64,000 nucleotides of DNA from Rhodanobacter sp. FW104-R8 (GTDB lineage Bacteria > Pseudomonadota > Gammaproteobacteria > Xanthomonadales > Rhodanobacteraceae): positions 172,692 through 236,691 of the forward strand of contig NZ_LVJR01000029.1 of assembly GCF_001617365.1 (NCBI RefSeq), in the 5' to 3' direction. Within the stretch, counting starts at the first letter, position 1. Every line of letters starts with the position of its first letter. Shown piece by piece: positions 37,964 through 47,562 of this stretch. Below the pieces are notes generated by a model, which was given only the letters and a program-made list of their open reading frames with translations, was not told where the DNA came from and ran no database searches. Made by a program: the position numbers and the translations under genes.

Positions 37964-39184
37964 ATGCAAAACATCGACGTCTCCACGCAGGCCCCCCTGA
38001 TCGCCATCCTCGCCGGCGAGGACTCCGGCGACCAGCTCGGCGCCGACCTGATCGTGGCGATGCGCCAGCGCTATCCGCAGGCGCGCTTCGTCGGCATCGG
38101 CGGTGCGCGCATGCAGCGCGAGGGCTTCGACTCCTGGTACGACATCCGCGAGCTGTCGCTGTTCGGCTTCAGCGAGGTGGTCCGCCACCTGCCCCGCCTG
38201 CTGCGGCTGCGCAGGGCGCTGGTCGCGCGCCTGCTGCGGGAGCGGCCGGCCGTGGTGGTCGGCATCGACGCACCCGACTTCAACCTCGGCGTGGAGCAGC
38301 GGCTGAAGCAGGCCGGCATGCTCACCGTGCACTACGTCAGCCCGTCGGTCTGGGCCTGGCGCGAGAAGCGTGCGGAGAAGATCGGCCGCAGCGCCAGCCG
38401 CGTGCTGTGCCTGTTCCCGATGGAGCCGGCGATCTACGCGAAGCACGGCATCGACGCCCGCTTCGTCGGCCACCCGCTGGCCGACCGTTTCGCGCTGGTC
38501 TCCGACCGCGTCGGCGCGCGCGAGATCCTGCAGCTGCCGCAGCAGGCGCCAGTGCTGGCGGTGCTGCCCGGCAGCCGGCTGTCCGAAGTCGGCCGGCTGG
38601 GCCGGACCTTCATCGACGCGGCGAACCGGGTGGCCGCCGCCGTGCCCGGGCTGCGCGTGGTGATCCCCGCTGCCAACCCGCAGGTGCGCGCCCGGCTCGA
38701 GGAACTGCTCGCCGGCGAGCAGCACGGCGAGAGCGCACCGCTGCTGCTGGACGGCCACGCGCACGAGGCGATGCTGGCCGCCGACGTGGTGCTGCTGGCT
38801 TCCGGCACCGCCACGCTGGAGGCGATGCTGGCGAAGCGCCCGATGGTCGTCGGCTACCGCGTCGCGCCGTTGAGCTACCGCATCGCCCGCGCGCTGAAGA
38901 TGCTGAAGACCGACGTCTACGCGCTGCCGAACATCCTGGCCCGCGCCTGCGGCCTCGGCGACGGCCTGCTGGTGCCCGAACTGATGCAGGACGACTGCAC
39001 CGCCGACAAACTGGCCGCCGCCACCCTGGCGCTGTTCAAGGACAGCGAGCGGCGCGGCGCGATCGTCGCCGCGTTCGAGCAGTTGCACCAGACCCTGCGC
39101 GGCGGCCTGGAAGGCCACGCGGGGGATCGCGCGGCAGCGGCGATCGCCGAGCTGATCGACGGCCGTAATCCCAGCCATGAGTGA
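37964..39184 (+). CDS. lpxB: Lipid-A-disaccharide synthase
   Basis: A 406-residue GT-B glycosyltransferase (family GT19) joining UDP-diacylglucosamine and lipid X at the inner membrane. Visible are [14 protein letters not shown] near the N-terminus, the [10 protein letters not shown] stretch, [13 protein letters not shown] and the donor site [23 protein letters not shown] follows AAGGAG at good spacing; an in-frame TTG seven codons earlier is less likely. It overlaps rnhB by 8 bases. Confidence 0.97.
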   Translation: MQNIDVSTQAPLIAILAGEDSGDQLGADLIVAMRQRYPQARFVGIGGARMQREGFDSWYDIRELSLFGFSEVVRHLPRLLRLRRALVARLLRERPAVVVGIDAPDFNLGVEQRLKQAGMLTVHYVSPSVWAWREKRAEKIGRSASRVLCLFPMEPAIYAKHGIDARFVGHPLADRFALVSDRVGAREILQLPQQAPVLAVLPGSRLSEVGRLGRTFIDAANRVAAAVPGLRVVIPAANPQVRARLEELLAGEQHGESAPLLLDGHAHEAMLAADVVLLASGTATLEAMLAKRPMVVGYRVAPLSYRIARALKMLKTDVYALPNILARACGLGDGLLVPELMQDDCTADKLAAATLALFKDSERRGAIVAAFEQLHQTLRGGLEGHAGDRAAAAIAELIDGRNPSHE

Positions 39185-39854
39185 GCGTTCTGCGAGCATC
39201 CGCACCCCACCTCAATCCTCCCCCACGAGGGGGATGAGGCAAACGCAAGAAGCGCGGGACTCGATTGAAGCGGGTGTGCTCGTCGCCGGCGTCGACGAGG
39301 CCGGCCGCGGCCCGTTGGCCGGCCCGCTGGCGGTGGCCGCGGTGATCCTCGATCCGGGCCGTCCGATCCCGGGGCTGAACGACTCGAAGAAGCTCAGCGA
39401 GGCGAAGCGCGAGGCGCTGTATCCGCTGATCGTCGAACGCGCGCTGGCGTACTGTGTGGTGCTGATCGAGCCGGACGAGATCGACCGCCTGAATATCTTC
39501 CAGGCCACCATGGCCGGCATGAGCCGGGCCGTTTCCGGCCTCGCGCCGGTCGCCCACGAGGCGCTGATCGACGGCAACCGGCTGCCGAAGGACCTGCCTT
39601 GCCCCGGCCGCGCGATCGTCGGCGGCGACGCGCTGGAACCGGCGATCAGCGCGGCCTCGATCCTGGCCAAGGTCAGCCGCGACCGCGTGATGGTGGCGCT
39701 CGATGGCGAGCACCCGGGCTACGGTTTCGCCGTGCACAAGGGCTACCCGACCCCGGCGCACCTGGCCGCGCTGCAGCGGCTCGGGCCGTGCCGGCAGCAT
39801 CGCCGCAGCTTTGCGCCGGTACGCCTCTGGCTGGACCAGGCAAGGCTGTTCTGA
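39177..39854 (+). CDS. rnhB: Ribonuclease HII
   Basis: A 225-residue enzyme cutting RNA in RNA-DNA hybrids and single ribonucleotides. Active-site D40-E41 lie in [15 protein letters not shown], with further Asp in ALIDGNRLP and AKVSRDRV. The core starts at about residue 30; the first 28 residues (with [11 protein letters not shown]) are coded by a copy of the CTCTCCC-type palindrome. The start overlaps the lpxB stop (ATGAGTGA), so the tag is probably translated; an internal ATG at 39234 would avoid most of it. Confidence 0.95.
   Translation: MSERSASIRTPPQSSPTRGMRQTQEARDSIEAGVLVAGVDEAGRGPLAGPLAVAAVILDPGRPIPGLNDSKKLSEAKREALYPLIVERALAYCVVLIEPDEIDRLNIFQATMAGMSRAVSGLAPVAHEALIDGNRLPKDLPCPGRAIVGGDALEPAISAASILAKVSRDRVMVALDGEHPGYGFAVHKGYPTPAHLAALQRLGPCRQHRRSFAPVRLWLDQARLF
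39201..39254. repeat. CTCTCCC-type palindromic repeat inside rnhB
   Basis: Reverse strand: TTGCGTTTGCCTCATCCCCC then TCGTGGGGGAGGATTGAGGTGGGGT (in two pieces). It matches the copy at 16141-16199 in order and core (TTGCCTC, C-run, G-run, GAGGATTGAGGTG). It keeps the reading frame open within the 5' end of rnhB. Confidence 0.75.
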
Positions 39855-40068
39855 TCGCCGCGCGGGCCGCGGATCGCGTACCCGATGAGATTGATCGGCA
39901 TAGGCCATCCGTCTATGCAACTTCCCCCCGCCCGGGAGCATCATTGGCATCAGGGAACGCAACCCGCACGGACGCATCCGCAGCAGCGGCGATGTCCAGC
40001 CAGTGCTGACCCGCCGACCCGCTGCCACAGGCGCCCCGACGCGCCACGCAGATCGCAGGAGTCGTGCC

Positions 40069-40272
40069 ATGATGCCTCCGTCCTACCGCCCATCCGCTCC
40101 ACCGATGCCGGCCAGCACGCCCGTGCCCGAACCGGCCAACCCCGCACTCGACGGCGTCGACGAAGCGCCGCCGCCGCATGCCGACTACAACCTCCACCCG
40201 CTGGCGGTGAGCAGTCTCGAGCACTATGTGGTGCCCGTCGAAGAGGAGGGCGAACGCTTCCACGTCCGCTGA
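40069..40272 (+). CDS. Small Pro-rich protein, function unknown
   Basis: A 67-residue protein with a Pro/Ala-rich first half and a more folded-looking end (YNLHPLAVSSLEHYVVPVEEEGERFHVR). ATG follows GCAGGAG at good spacing, which supports translation. I recognise no domain. It lies 214 bp after rnhB; those bases hold no other gene I can see. The TlpA remnant begins right after it. Confidence 0.5.
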   Translation: MMPPSYRPSAPPMPASTPVPEPANPALDGVDEAPPPHADYNLHPLAVSSLEHYVVPVEEEGERFHVR

Positions 40273-40298
40273 GCCACGCCGCTTCCCTTGCCCCGGGG

Positions 40299-40668
40299 CG
40301 TGCCGCTACGCCGGCGCAAGACCGGGCGACGCACCGCCGGATGCGCTGGGCACGACCCAGGACGAAAAGGCGGTGAGCGTCTCCTCGCTGCACGGCAAGG
40401 TGGTGGTGGTCAGCTTCTGGGTCACCTGGCAGACCTGCGTGCGGACCGTGCGCGCCCTGTACCCGCGCCTGCCCGGCCTGTTGATGACCCGGGACCGCGA
40501 CGGCACCCTCGGCAAGCCCTGCGGCACCGACAAGGGCATCCTGATCAGGGTGATGCTGCATGCATCGCGACGGCACCTGGCCCACGTGCACGCGGGCTGC
40601 GGCGAAGACATGCTGGACAGCCTGGTCGCCGAGATCAACGCATTGATGGCCGAGCCGGCACCGTCGGC
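40299..40668 (+). pseudogene. Degraded TlpA-family thioredoxin-like gene
   Basis: The frame reads GDAPPDALGTTQDEKAVSVS, then LHGKVVVVSFWVTWQTCVRT: the start of a TlpA-type thioredoxin domain, where FWATWCGPC is expected; the first Cys is lost. It then jumps to MTRDRDGTLGKPCG and ends VHAGCGEDMLDSLVAEINAL, typical of the C-terminal end of such proteins. About 50 central residues are missing. No start or signal peptide is left, and the frame runs into dnaE without a stop. I call it a decayed gene rather than a DnaE extension. Confidence 0.7.
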
Positions 40669-40801
40669 GGTAGCCGCCGCGCCGGGCTGGCCGGCAGCTT
40701 CCGGCGAGGCGCCGCCGCGCTTCGCGCAAACCGCACGGAAGTCAATCTTGCCGCTGGGCAAGGTGCCGGGTAGCCTGCGGGGACTCACCGCGCAAGAACG
40801 C

Positions 40802-43800
40802 ATGACCGTCCGCTATACCCACCTGCACCTGCACAGCGAATACTCGCTGGTCGATTCGACCATCCGCATCAAGGCGCTGGTCGCCGCCTGTGTGCGTGAC
40901 GGCATCCCGGCGGTGGCGCTGACCGACGACAGCAACATGTTCGCGCTGGTGAAGTTCTACAAGGCATGCAGCGCCGCCGGCATCAAGCCGATCGGCGGCT
41001 GCGACCTGTGGATCTCGGCGCCGGACGACCCGCGCCCGTGGCGGCTCACCCTGCTGTGCCAGGACCGCGGCGGCTATCTCAACCTGTCGCGGCTGGTCTC
41101 GCGCGCCTGGCAGGAAGGCCAGCACGGCGGCCGCGCACTGGTCGAGGCTGGCTGGCTCACCGCCGGCGCCAGCGACGGGCTGATCGCCCTGCTCGGCCGC
41201 GAGAGCGAGGTCGGCCGCATCGCGCTGAACCAGGGCATCGAGGCTGCGCTGGCAAAACTGCGCCGGCTGGCGCGACTGTTTCCCGAGCGGCTGTATCTGG
41301 AGCTGACCCGCTGCGGCCGCGACGGCGAGGAAAACTGGAACACCGCCGCGCTGGCGCTGGCCACCGAACTCGGCCTGCCGGTGGTAGCCAGCAACGACGT
41401 GCGCTTCCTCACCCAGGACGACTTCGGCGCGCACGAGGCGCGCGTGTGCATCAACCAGGGCCGCGTGCTGGCCGATCCGAAACGCCCGCGCGAGTACAGC
41501 GACCAGCAATACCTGAAAACGCCGGAGGAGATGGCCGCGCTGTTTGCCGACCTGCCCGAGGCGCTGGAAAACACCGTTGAACTGGCGAAACGCTGCAGCC
41601 TGGAACTCAAGTTCGGCACCTACTACCTGCCCGACTTCCCGGTGCCCGAGGGCCACGACCTCGACAGCCATATCCGCGAGCTGTCGCGGCAAGGCCTGCG
41701 CGAACGGCTGGCCGGCGCGCCGCTGGCGGCCGGCCACACGCTGGCCGACTACGAGGCGCGGCTGGAGCGCGAGCTCGACGTCATCGTCAAGATGGGTTTC
41801 CCCGGCTATTTCCTGATCGTGGCGGACTTCATCAACTGGGGCAAACAGAACGGCATCCCGGTCGGTCCCGGCCGCGGCTCCGGCGCCGGCTCGCTGGTGG
41901 CCTGGGCGCTGAAGATCACCGACCTGGACCCGCTGCAGTTCAACCTGCTGTTCGAGCGCTTCCTCAACCCCGAACGCGTGTCGATGCCCGACTTCGACAT
42001 CGACTTCTGCATGGACCGCCGCGACGAGGTGATCGACTACGTGTCGCGCAAGTACGGCCGCGACCGCGTCAGCCAGATCATCACCTACGGCTCGATGGCG
42101 GCCAAGGCCGTGCTGCGCGATTCCGGCCGCGTGCTCAGCATGGGTTACGGCCAGGTCGACAAACTGGCCAAGATGGTGCCGCCGCGGCCGCTCGACCTCA
42201 CCCTGTCCGATGCGCTTGGCCGCTCGGAGAAGTCGAAGAAGGAACCCGATCGCGTCGTCAAGGAGTTCTGCGAAGCGTACGAGCAGGACGAGGACGCCCA
42301 CGCGCTGATCGACCTGGCGCTGAAGCTCGAAAACCTCACCCGCAACGCCGGCAAGCACGCCGGCGGCGTGGTGATCGCGCCGAGCCCGCTGACCGACTTC
42401 GCGCCGCTGTACTGCGAAGCCGGCGGCGGCGGCGTGGTGACCCAGTACGACAAGGACGACGTGGAAGCGGTCGGCCTGGTCAAGTTCGACTTCCTCGGCC
42501 TGCGCACGCTGACCATCATCGACTGGGCGGTGAAGGCGATCAACGCGCGCCGCGCGAAAGCCGGCGAGACACCGCTGGACATCGCCGCGCTGCCGCTGGA
42601 CGACGCGCCCACCTACGAGCTGCTGAAGAAGGCGCAGACCGTCGCGGTATTCCAGCTCGAATCCTCCGGCATGCAGCGCATGCTGAAGGACGCCAGGCCC
42701 GACCGCTTCGAGGACATCATCGCGCTGGTGGCGCTGTACCGCCCCGGCCCGATGGACCTGATCCCCAGCTTCGTGGCGCGCAAGCACGGCCGCGAAGAAG
42801 TGGAGTACCCCGACCCGCGCGTCGAGCCGATCCTGCAAGAGACCTACGGCATCATGGTCTACCAGGAACAGGTGATGCAGATGGCGCAGATCGTCGGCGG
42901 CTACTCGCTCGGCGGGGCCGACCTGCTGCGCCGCGCGATGGGCAAGAAGAAGCTCGAGGAGATGGCGAAGGAACGCGCCAAGTTCCGCGAGGGCGCGGCG
43001 AAGGACGGCCTGACCGGCGAGAAGGCCGATGCGATCTTCGACCTGATGGAGAAGTTCGCCGGCTACGGCTTCAACAAGTCGCATGCGGCCGCCTATGCGC
43101 TGGTCTCCTACCAGACCGCCTGGCTGAAGACGCACTACCCCGCCGAGTTCATGGCCGCCACGATCTCCTCGGACATGGACAACACCGACAAGGTGGTGAC
43201 CTTCCTCGACGAATCGCGGGCCATCGGCATCGCCGTGCAGCCGCCGGACGTCAACGCGTCCGAGTACATGTTCGTGGCGATCGAGCCCAGGACGATCCAG
43301 TACGGATTGGGCGCGATCAAGGGCGTCGGCCAGGGGGCGTGCGAATCCATCGTCGCCGAACGCGCCAACGGCAAGTACACCGACCTGGCCGATTTCTGCC
43401 GCCGCGTGGACCCGACCCGGCTCAACCGCCGCGTGCTGGAAGCGCTGATCCTGTCCGGCGCACTGGACACGCTCGCCGCCAACCGCGCCAGCCTGATGCT
43501 GCAGCTGCCCGACGCGATCAAGGCCGCCGAGCAGTACCTGCGCGACCGGCAGTCCGGCCAGAACGACATGTTCGGCACCGCCATGGGCGCGATGACACCC
43601 GTGCTGCGCATCGACCTGCCCACCGTGCCGGAATGGCCGCTGGAACAGAAGCTGCAGGGCGAGCGCGACACGCTCGGGCATTACCTGTCCGGCCACCCCA
43701 CCGACCCGTGGATGGACGAACTGGCGCAGCTGTCGACCTGTCCGCTCGGCGAGATCGCCGACCGCTACCAGCCGCCGAAGCCGCGCAAGAACGACGAAGG

Positions 43801-44341
43801 CGACAATAACCGCTTCCGTCGTGGTCCCGACACGCCATGGACCGTCGCCGGCATGGTCACCGCCGTGCGCAAGCGCGGCGACAGCGACGCCTTCGTGCGG
43901 CTGGAGGACGGCACCGGCGTCATCGAGGTGAGCTTCTTCGGCGAGCTGTACCAGCAGATTGCGCCGCTGCTGACACGCGACGAGATGCTGGTGGTCGACG
44001 GCGGGCTGCGCATCGACGATTTCTCCGGCGGCGGCTTCCAGCTGCGCGCGCGCAGCGCCTGTTCGCTGGCGGACGCCTGCCGCCGCCACGCGCGCCTGTT
44101 GCAGCTGAAGTTGAATGGCATCGGCCCGGACTTCGTCGGCCAGCTGCAGCACGCCCTGGCCGGCTACCGCGGCGGCCGCACCAGCGTGACCCTGCACGGC
44201 TACCGCAACCAGGGCGCCCAGGCCGACCTCGAACTCGGCGAAGCCTGGCGCGTGGAAGCCATCCCCGACCTGCTGCGCGCGGTGCGCGCCCTGCCCGGCG
44301 TGAAAGCGGCGCGACTGCGCATCGTCAAGCAGCAGGATTGA
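40802..44341 (+). CDS. dnaE: DNA polymerase III subunit alpha
   Basis: The 1179-residue replicative polymerase (E. coli 1160). It has an N-terminal PHP domain (YTHLHLHSEYSLVDS), a polymerase core with catalytic Asp residues in MPDFDIDFCMDRRDEV near residue 400, the helix-hairpin-helix region, and a C-terminal OB domain (WTVAGMVTAVRKRGDSDAF). The ATG begins MTVRYTHLHLH as in the family; the open frame extends 5' through the TlpA remnant, but that part has no polymerase similarity. The ribosome site is weak. It follows the conserved rnhB-dnaE-accA order with insertions. Confidence 0.97.
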   Translation: MTVRYTHLHLHSEYSLVDSTIRIKALVAACVRDGIPAVALTDDSNMFALVKFYKACSAAGIKPIGGCDLWISAPDDPRPWRLTLLCQDRGGYLNLSRLVSRAWQEGQHGGRALVEAGWLTAGASDGLIALLGRESEVGRIALNQGIEAALAKLRRLARLFPERLYLELTRCGRDGEENWNTAALALATELGLPVVASNDVRFLTQDDFGAHEARVCINQGRVLADPKRPREYSDQQYLKTPEEMAALFADLPEALENTVELAKRCSLELKFGTYYLPDFPVPEGHDLDSHIRELSRQGLRERLAGAPLAAGHTLADYEARLERELDVIVKMGFPGYFLIVADFINWGKQNGIPVGPGRGSGAGSLVAWALKITDLDPLQFNLLFERFLNPERVSMPDFDIDFCMDRRDEVIDYVSRKYGRDRVSQIITYGSMAAKAVLRDSGRVLSMGYGQVDKLAKMVPPRPLDLTLSDALGRSEKSKKEPDRVVKEFCEAYEQDEDAHALIDLALKLENLTRNAGKHAGGVVIAPSPLTDFAPLYCEAGGGGVVTQYDKDDVEAVGLVKFDFLGLRTLTIIDWAVKAINARRAKAGETPLDIAALPLDDAPTYELLKKAQTVAVFQLESSGMQRMLKDARPDRFEDIIALVALYRPGPMDLIPSFVARKHGREEVEYPDPRVEPILQETYGIMVYQEQVMQMAQIVGGYSLGGADLLRRAMGKKKLEEMAKERAKFREGAAKDGLTGEKADAIFDLMEKFAGYGFNKSHAAAYALVSYQTAWLKTHYPAEFMAATISSDMDNTDKVVTFLDESRAIGIAVQPPDVNASEYMFVAIEPRTIQYGLGAIKGVGQGACESIVAERANGKYTDLADFCRRVDPTRLNRRVLEALILSGALDTLAANRASLMLQLPDAIKAAEQYLRDRQSGQNDMFGTAMGAMTPVLRIDLPTVPEWPLEQKLQGERDTLGHYLSGHPTDPWMDELAQLSTCPLGEIADRYQPPKPRKNDEGDNNRFRRGPDTPWTVAGMVTAVRKRGDSDAFVRLEDGTGVIEVSFFGELYQQIAPLLTRDEMLVVDGGLRIDDFSGGGFQLRARSACSLADACRRHARLLQLKLNGIGPDFVGQLQHALAGYRGGRTSVTLHGYRNQGAQADLELGEAWRVEAIPDLLRAVRALPGVKAARLRIVKQQD

Positions 44342-44350
44342 CCCGCCTTG

Positions 44351-44459
44351 CTCCCTCCCCTGCTTCGCAGGGGAGGGCTGGGGTGGGGTCGCTCTTGATC
44401 TTCCTTGCCAGTCCCGACAACCCCCACCCAACCTCCCCCTGCAAAGCAGGGGGAGGAGA
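44351..44459. repeat. CTCTCCC-type palindromic repeat pair between dnaE and HNH gene
   Basis: Copy one (44351-44392) is CTCCCTCCCCTGCTTCGCAG then GGGAGGGCTGGGGTGGGG. The inverted copy (44417-44459) is CAACCCCCACCCAACC then TCCCCCTGCAAAGCAGGGGG. It fills the whole gap between convergent genes and can form two strong hairpins that probably stop both transcripts. Confidence 0.75.
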
Positions 44460-44462
44460 AAA

Positions 44463-44837
44463 TCATTTGCTGCCCCGCTCCAGCATTGCCTTCAGGTCGG
44501 CGAACGGGTTGCCGGTGGCCGGCGGGGCGTCCTCCACCGCCAGCACGCCGCCGCGCACGTGGTCGATGTGACGCGCGTGTTCGTTGTCGTGGCAGTACAC
44601 GCACAGCAGTTCCCAGTTGCTGCCGTCAGGCGGGTTGTCGTCGTGGTTGTGGTTGCGGTGGTGCACGGTCAGTTCCTGCAGGTTCGCGCGGGTGAACTCG
44701 CGCGCACAGCGGCCGCACACCCACGGGTACATCTTCAGCGCACGCTCGCGATAACCCAGCTCGCGCTGCTCCGCGTTGCGCCGCGCCTCGGCCACGATGC
44801 GGTCGAGCCTGGCCTCGTCGATGGGTTTGCTGGGCAT
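44463..44837 (-). CDS. yajD: YajD-family HNH nuclease
   Basis: A 124-residue HNH protein similar to E. coli YajD (115 aa). Two zinc-ligand pairs, CGRC and CVYC, flank the HNH core HHRNHNHDDNPPDGSNWELL; the catalytic His is in ELTVHHRNH. The biological target of YajD proteins is unknown. ATG at 44837 begins MPSKPIDEARLDRI, like relatives; longer frames run through the accA promoter. It is lone, convergent with dnaE and divergent from accA. Confidence 0.9.
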   Translation of the reverse strand: MPSKPIDEARLDRIVAEARRNAEQRELGYRERALKMYPWVCGRCAREFTRANLQELTVHHRNHNHDDNPPDGSNWELLCVYCHDNEHARHIDHVRGGVLAVEDAPPATGNPFADLKAMLERGSK

Positions 44838-44960
44838 GGCATGGCTCCGGCTGACGGCTTGCGGTGAGGCGGACGATAGCGCAATGGCGGCTCGGCGACG
44901 GGCTTTTGTCCACCCCGTCACAGCCATACGGCGGCGTTCTCGCGTTTTCCCGCAGGACGG

Positions 44961-44966
44961 TATACT
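44961..44966 (+). promoter_or_regulatory. Possible -10 for accA
   Basis: TATACT lies 31 bases before the accA ATG in the divergent yajD-accA region. I find no convincing -35. Confidence 0.45.
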
Positions 44967-44996
44967 GAGCCGCTTCTGTGCCATGAATTGCAACGA

Positions 44997-45953
44997 ATGA
45001 ACCCCAACTTCCTCGATTTCGAACAACCGATTGCCGAGCTGGACGCGAAGATCGAAGAGCTTCGCCACGCCAGCCATGGCCAGGCGTTCAACATCGACGA
45101 GGAAGTCGGCCGCCTGCGCGAGAAGCTCAAGGTCAAGACCGCGGAGATCTTCCGCAACCTCAATTCGTGGCAGACCACCCAGCTCTCACGCCACCCGGCG
45201 CGGCCGTACACGCTCGACTACATCGGCGTGATCTGCGAGGAGTTCCACGAACTGGCCGGCGACCGCATGTATGCCGAAGACGCCGCCATCGTCGGCGGCC
45301 TCGGCCGCATCAACGGCCGCCAGGTAATGATCATCGGCCACCAGAAAGGCCGCAATACCAAGGACAAGGTACGCCGCAACTTCGGCATGCCGCGTCCCGA
45401 GGGCTACCGCAAGGCGCTGCGCCTGATGAAGATGGCCGAGCGCTTCGGCCTGCCGCTGCTGACCCTGATCGACACCCCCGGCGCCTACCCCGGCGTGGGC
45501 GCCGAGGAGCGCGGCCAGAGCGAGGCGATCGCGCGCAACCTGCTGGAAATGGCCGAGCTGAAGGTGCCGATCGTCTGCACCGTGATCGGCGAGGGCGGCT
45601 CCGGCGGCGCGCTGGCGATCGGCGTGGGCGACCGCACCAACATGCTGCAGTACGCCACCTATTCGGTGATCTCGCCGGAAGGCTGCGCCTCGATCCTGTG
45701 GAAGAGCCCGGACAAGGTGAGGGATGCCGCCGAGGCACTGGGCATGACCGCGCCACGCCTGCTGGAGCTGGGCCTGATCGACAAGCTGGTGCGCGAACCG
45801 CTGGGCGGCGCCCACCGCAATCCGCGCTCGATGGCGATCCGCCTGAAGGCGGTGCTGCTGAACCAGCTCGACGAACTCGAGGCGATGCCGGTCACCGACC
45901 TGCTGCAGCAACGCTACAAGCGCCTGCGCAGCTACGGCGCGTATCAGGAATAA
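44997..45953 (+). CDS. accA: Acetyl-CoA carboxylase carboxyltransferase subunit alpha
   Basis: A 318-residue subunit (E. coli 319) that with AccD transfers CO2 from biotin to acetyl-CoA, the first step of fatty-acid synthesis. It shows [18 protein letters not shown] at the start, [19 protein letters not shown], the oxyanion glycines in [12 protein letters not shown], and the [11 protein letters not shown] stretch. ATG is preferred over a TTG three codons earlier. It follows dnaE as in E. coli but with yajD on the other strand between. Confidence 0.97.
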   Translation: MNPNFLDFEQPIAELDAKIEELRHASHGQAFNIDEEVGRLREKLKVKTAEIFRNLNSWQTTQLSRHPARPYTLDYIGVICEEFHELAGDRMYAEDAAIVGGLGRINGRQVMIIGHQKGRNTKDKVRRNFGMPRPEGYRKALRLMKMAERFGLPLLTLIDTPGAYPGVGAEERGQSEAIARNLLEMAELKVPIVCTVIGEGGSGGALAIGVGDRTNMLQYATYSVISPEGCASILWKSPDKVRDAAEALGMTAPRLLELGLIDKLVREPLGGAHRNPRSMAIRLKAVLLNQLDELEAMPVTDLLQQRYKRLRSYGAYQE

Positions 45954-46272
45954 ACGGGGCAAAACCTCCGTTACGCGCGGTTCCGGTCACATGTGCTGCC
46001 GGCCAGGAGTTTCGGGGCGGCGCTTTCGGGGTGAACCCTTGGTTATCGACGCCCTTGAGTAGCACGGTTTTAACGCGAAACACACCGCCACTTACAGCGC
46101 CGGGACTAGACGTCCGCCCATCCGTTGCGCAGCAACGGTGGTCCCCAAGGGCCATAAGCGAACGCGCGAAAGATTCCAGTCAGGGATGTCCTGCCCAGCA
46201 GGCCATCGCACCACCGCCGGGGGGAGCCTTTGGGTCTGCTTGTCGCGGTTTGACCCGAGTGGAGGGCTTTCC
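45954..46272 (+). other. 319-bp region without a gene, leader of the beta-propeller gene
   Basis: I see no gene here. Features are a CCGTTGCGCAGCAACGG palindrome (about 46122-46138), GC-rich runs, and a good ribosome site GTGGAGGGC near its 3' end. It matches no riboswitch that I know. Base composition is less extreme than in neighbouring genes. Confidence 0.4.
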
Positions 46273-47385
46273 ATGACACACGTTTCGGCACCAACGACGA
46301 CGCCACGGCGCGTACTGGCCGCGCTTGCCATTGCCACGGCAATCGGCGGCATTTTCTTCTCCCCCGCTGCACCGGCCCGCGAAGAGGCGCACGGCACCAT
46401 TCTCATTGCGGATCAGTTCAACAATCGCGTCATCGAAATCGACCGCGACACCCACCGTGTGCTGTGGCGTTTCGGCAACGGCTCGGACTTGCCGGGCCCC
46501 AGGAGCATCGTGGGCGTGAACGATGCCGAGCGCTTCAACGGCTTCACGTTGATCTCGGGCACAGGCATCCCGCCCAGCAACCCGGCGCTCCCCGGCTGTG
46601 CCGACCCGGTCAGCGGCTGTCCCGACAATCGCGTACTGATTGTCGATCGCGGCGGCGACATTCTCTGGCAGTACGGCAAGGCAGGCATCACCGGTTCGGG
46701 TCCGAACGAACTGAATACCCCGGTGCACTCCCTCTTCCTGACCGGCTTTCCGCGTCATCCGGGTGCGCACGTGCTGATCACCGACCAGGGCAACCAGCGC
46801 GTCATCCTGGTCAACCTGGGGCACAAGATCGTCTGGCAATACGGCACCACGGGCGTGGCCGGCAACGGCCCCAACCAGCTCAGCAATCCGAACAGCGCGG
46901 AAGTGCTGGAAAACGGCCACATCCTGATCGCCGACGAGAACAACAACCGGGTCATCGAGGTCACTCCCGACCTGCAGATCGTGAAGCAGTTCACCGCCAT
47001 GGGCACGGTGAACGGCGCCGCCTTCGCCAGCCGGCTGGACAACGGCGACACGCTGATCAGCGACTCCAACAACAACCGCATCGTCGAAGTCGACGGCAAC
47101 GACCACGCCGTCTGGCAGTACCTCACCAGCACCGACCCGGGCAGCAACCCAGCGCCCTTGCCGACGCGCGCGCTGCGTTTGCGCAATGGCGATACGCTGA
47201 TCAGCGATCAATTCAACCAGCGCGTCATCGAGGTCACGCCCGAAGGAAAGATCGTGTTCCAGCAGGGTGCGCTCAATGCGCCCGGCGACGGTTTCAACCA
47301 GCTCAACGGCCCCTACGACGCCAAGGCGGTTGGCGACTTTACCGGCATCACGCCACCGTATGGCTTTGACCGCGACATCCATTGA
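46273..47385 (+). CDS. Secreted NHL-type beta-propeller protein
   Basis: A 370-residue exported protein. The signal peptide spans about 1-38 (hydrophobic VLAALAIATAIGGIFFSPAAPA), followed by five to six blades of the pattern LIxDxxNNRVIEVD: ILIADQFNNRVIEID, VLITDQGNQRVILVN, ILIADENNNRVIEVT, TLISDSNNNRIVEVD, TLISDQFNQRVIEVT. Two blades add WQYGxxGxxGxGPNxL. Two Cys in CADPVSGC may bond. Such folds bind proteins, sugars or metals; no enzyme motif is seen. ATG follows TGGAGGGC. It interrupts the accA-to-tilS order, so it may be an acquired gene. A terminator follows. Confidence 0.82.
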   Translation: MTHVSAPTTTPRRVLAALAIATAIGGIFFSPAAPAREEAHGTILIADQFNNRVIEIDRDTHRVLWRFGNGSDLPGPRSIVGVNDAERFNGFTLISGTGIPPSNPALPGCADPVSGCPDNRVLIVDRGGDILWQYGKAGITGSGPNELNTPVHSLFLTGFPRHPGAHVLITDQGNQRVILVNLGHKIVWQYGTTGVAGNGPNQLSNPNSAEVLENGHILIADENNNRVIEVTPDLQIVKQFTAMGTVNGAAFASRLDNGDTLISDSNNNRIVEVDGNDHAVWQYLTSTDPGSNPAPLPTRALRLRNGDTLISDQFNQRVIEVTPEGKIVFQQGALNAPGDGFNQLNGPYDAKAVGDFTGITPPYGFDRDIH

Positions 47386-47416
47386 AACCCGGCGCGTTGC
47401 CGTCGAACGAGCATCG

Positions 47417-47445
47417 AGCCCCGGCCACTGGCCGGGGCTTCGCTT
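47417..47445 (+). terminator. Terminator after the beta-propeller gene
   Basis: A 10-bp stem AGCCCCGGCC / GGCCGGGGCT with loop ACT is followed by TCGCTTTAAT, 31 bases after the stop. Confidence 0.8.
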
Positions 47446-47562
47446 TAATCGGCCCGCCCCGTGACTGGCCCGTGGAGCGGTCCTCAAACGCATGAACAGC
47501 GTTGTGGCATTCCGCCAAGGCGCTACCATCCCTGTCATTCCTAGGCCGCCCAGGAGCCCGTC

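Noticed and set aside
40226..40801. N-terminal extension of DnaE by 192 residues
   Set aside because: The added text is a broken TlpA-like domain, not polymerase; DnaE length and start motif are normal from 40802.
45954..46272. Known riboswitch (such as a c-di-GMP type) before the beta-propeller gene
   Set aside because: I looked for the familiar conserved cores and found none; left as unassigned leader.
46092..46406. Short minus-strand open frames upstream of the beta-propeller gene
   Set aside because: No ribosome site, no similarity, and they run into the coding strand of the propeller gene.
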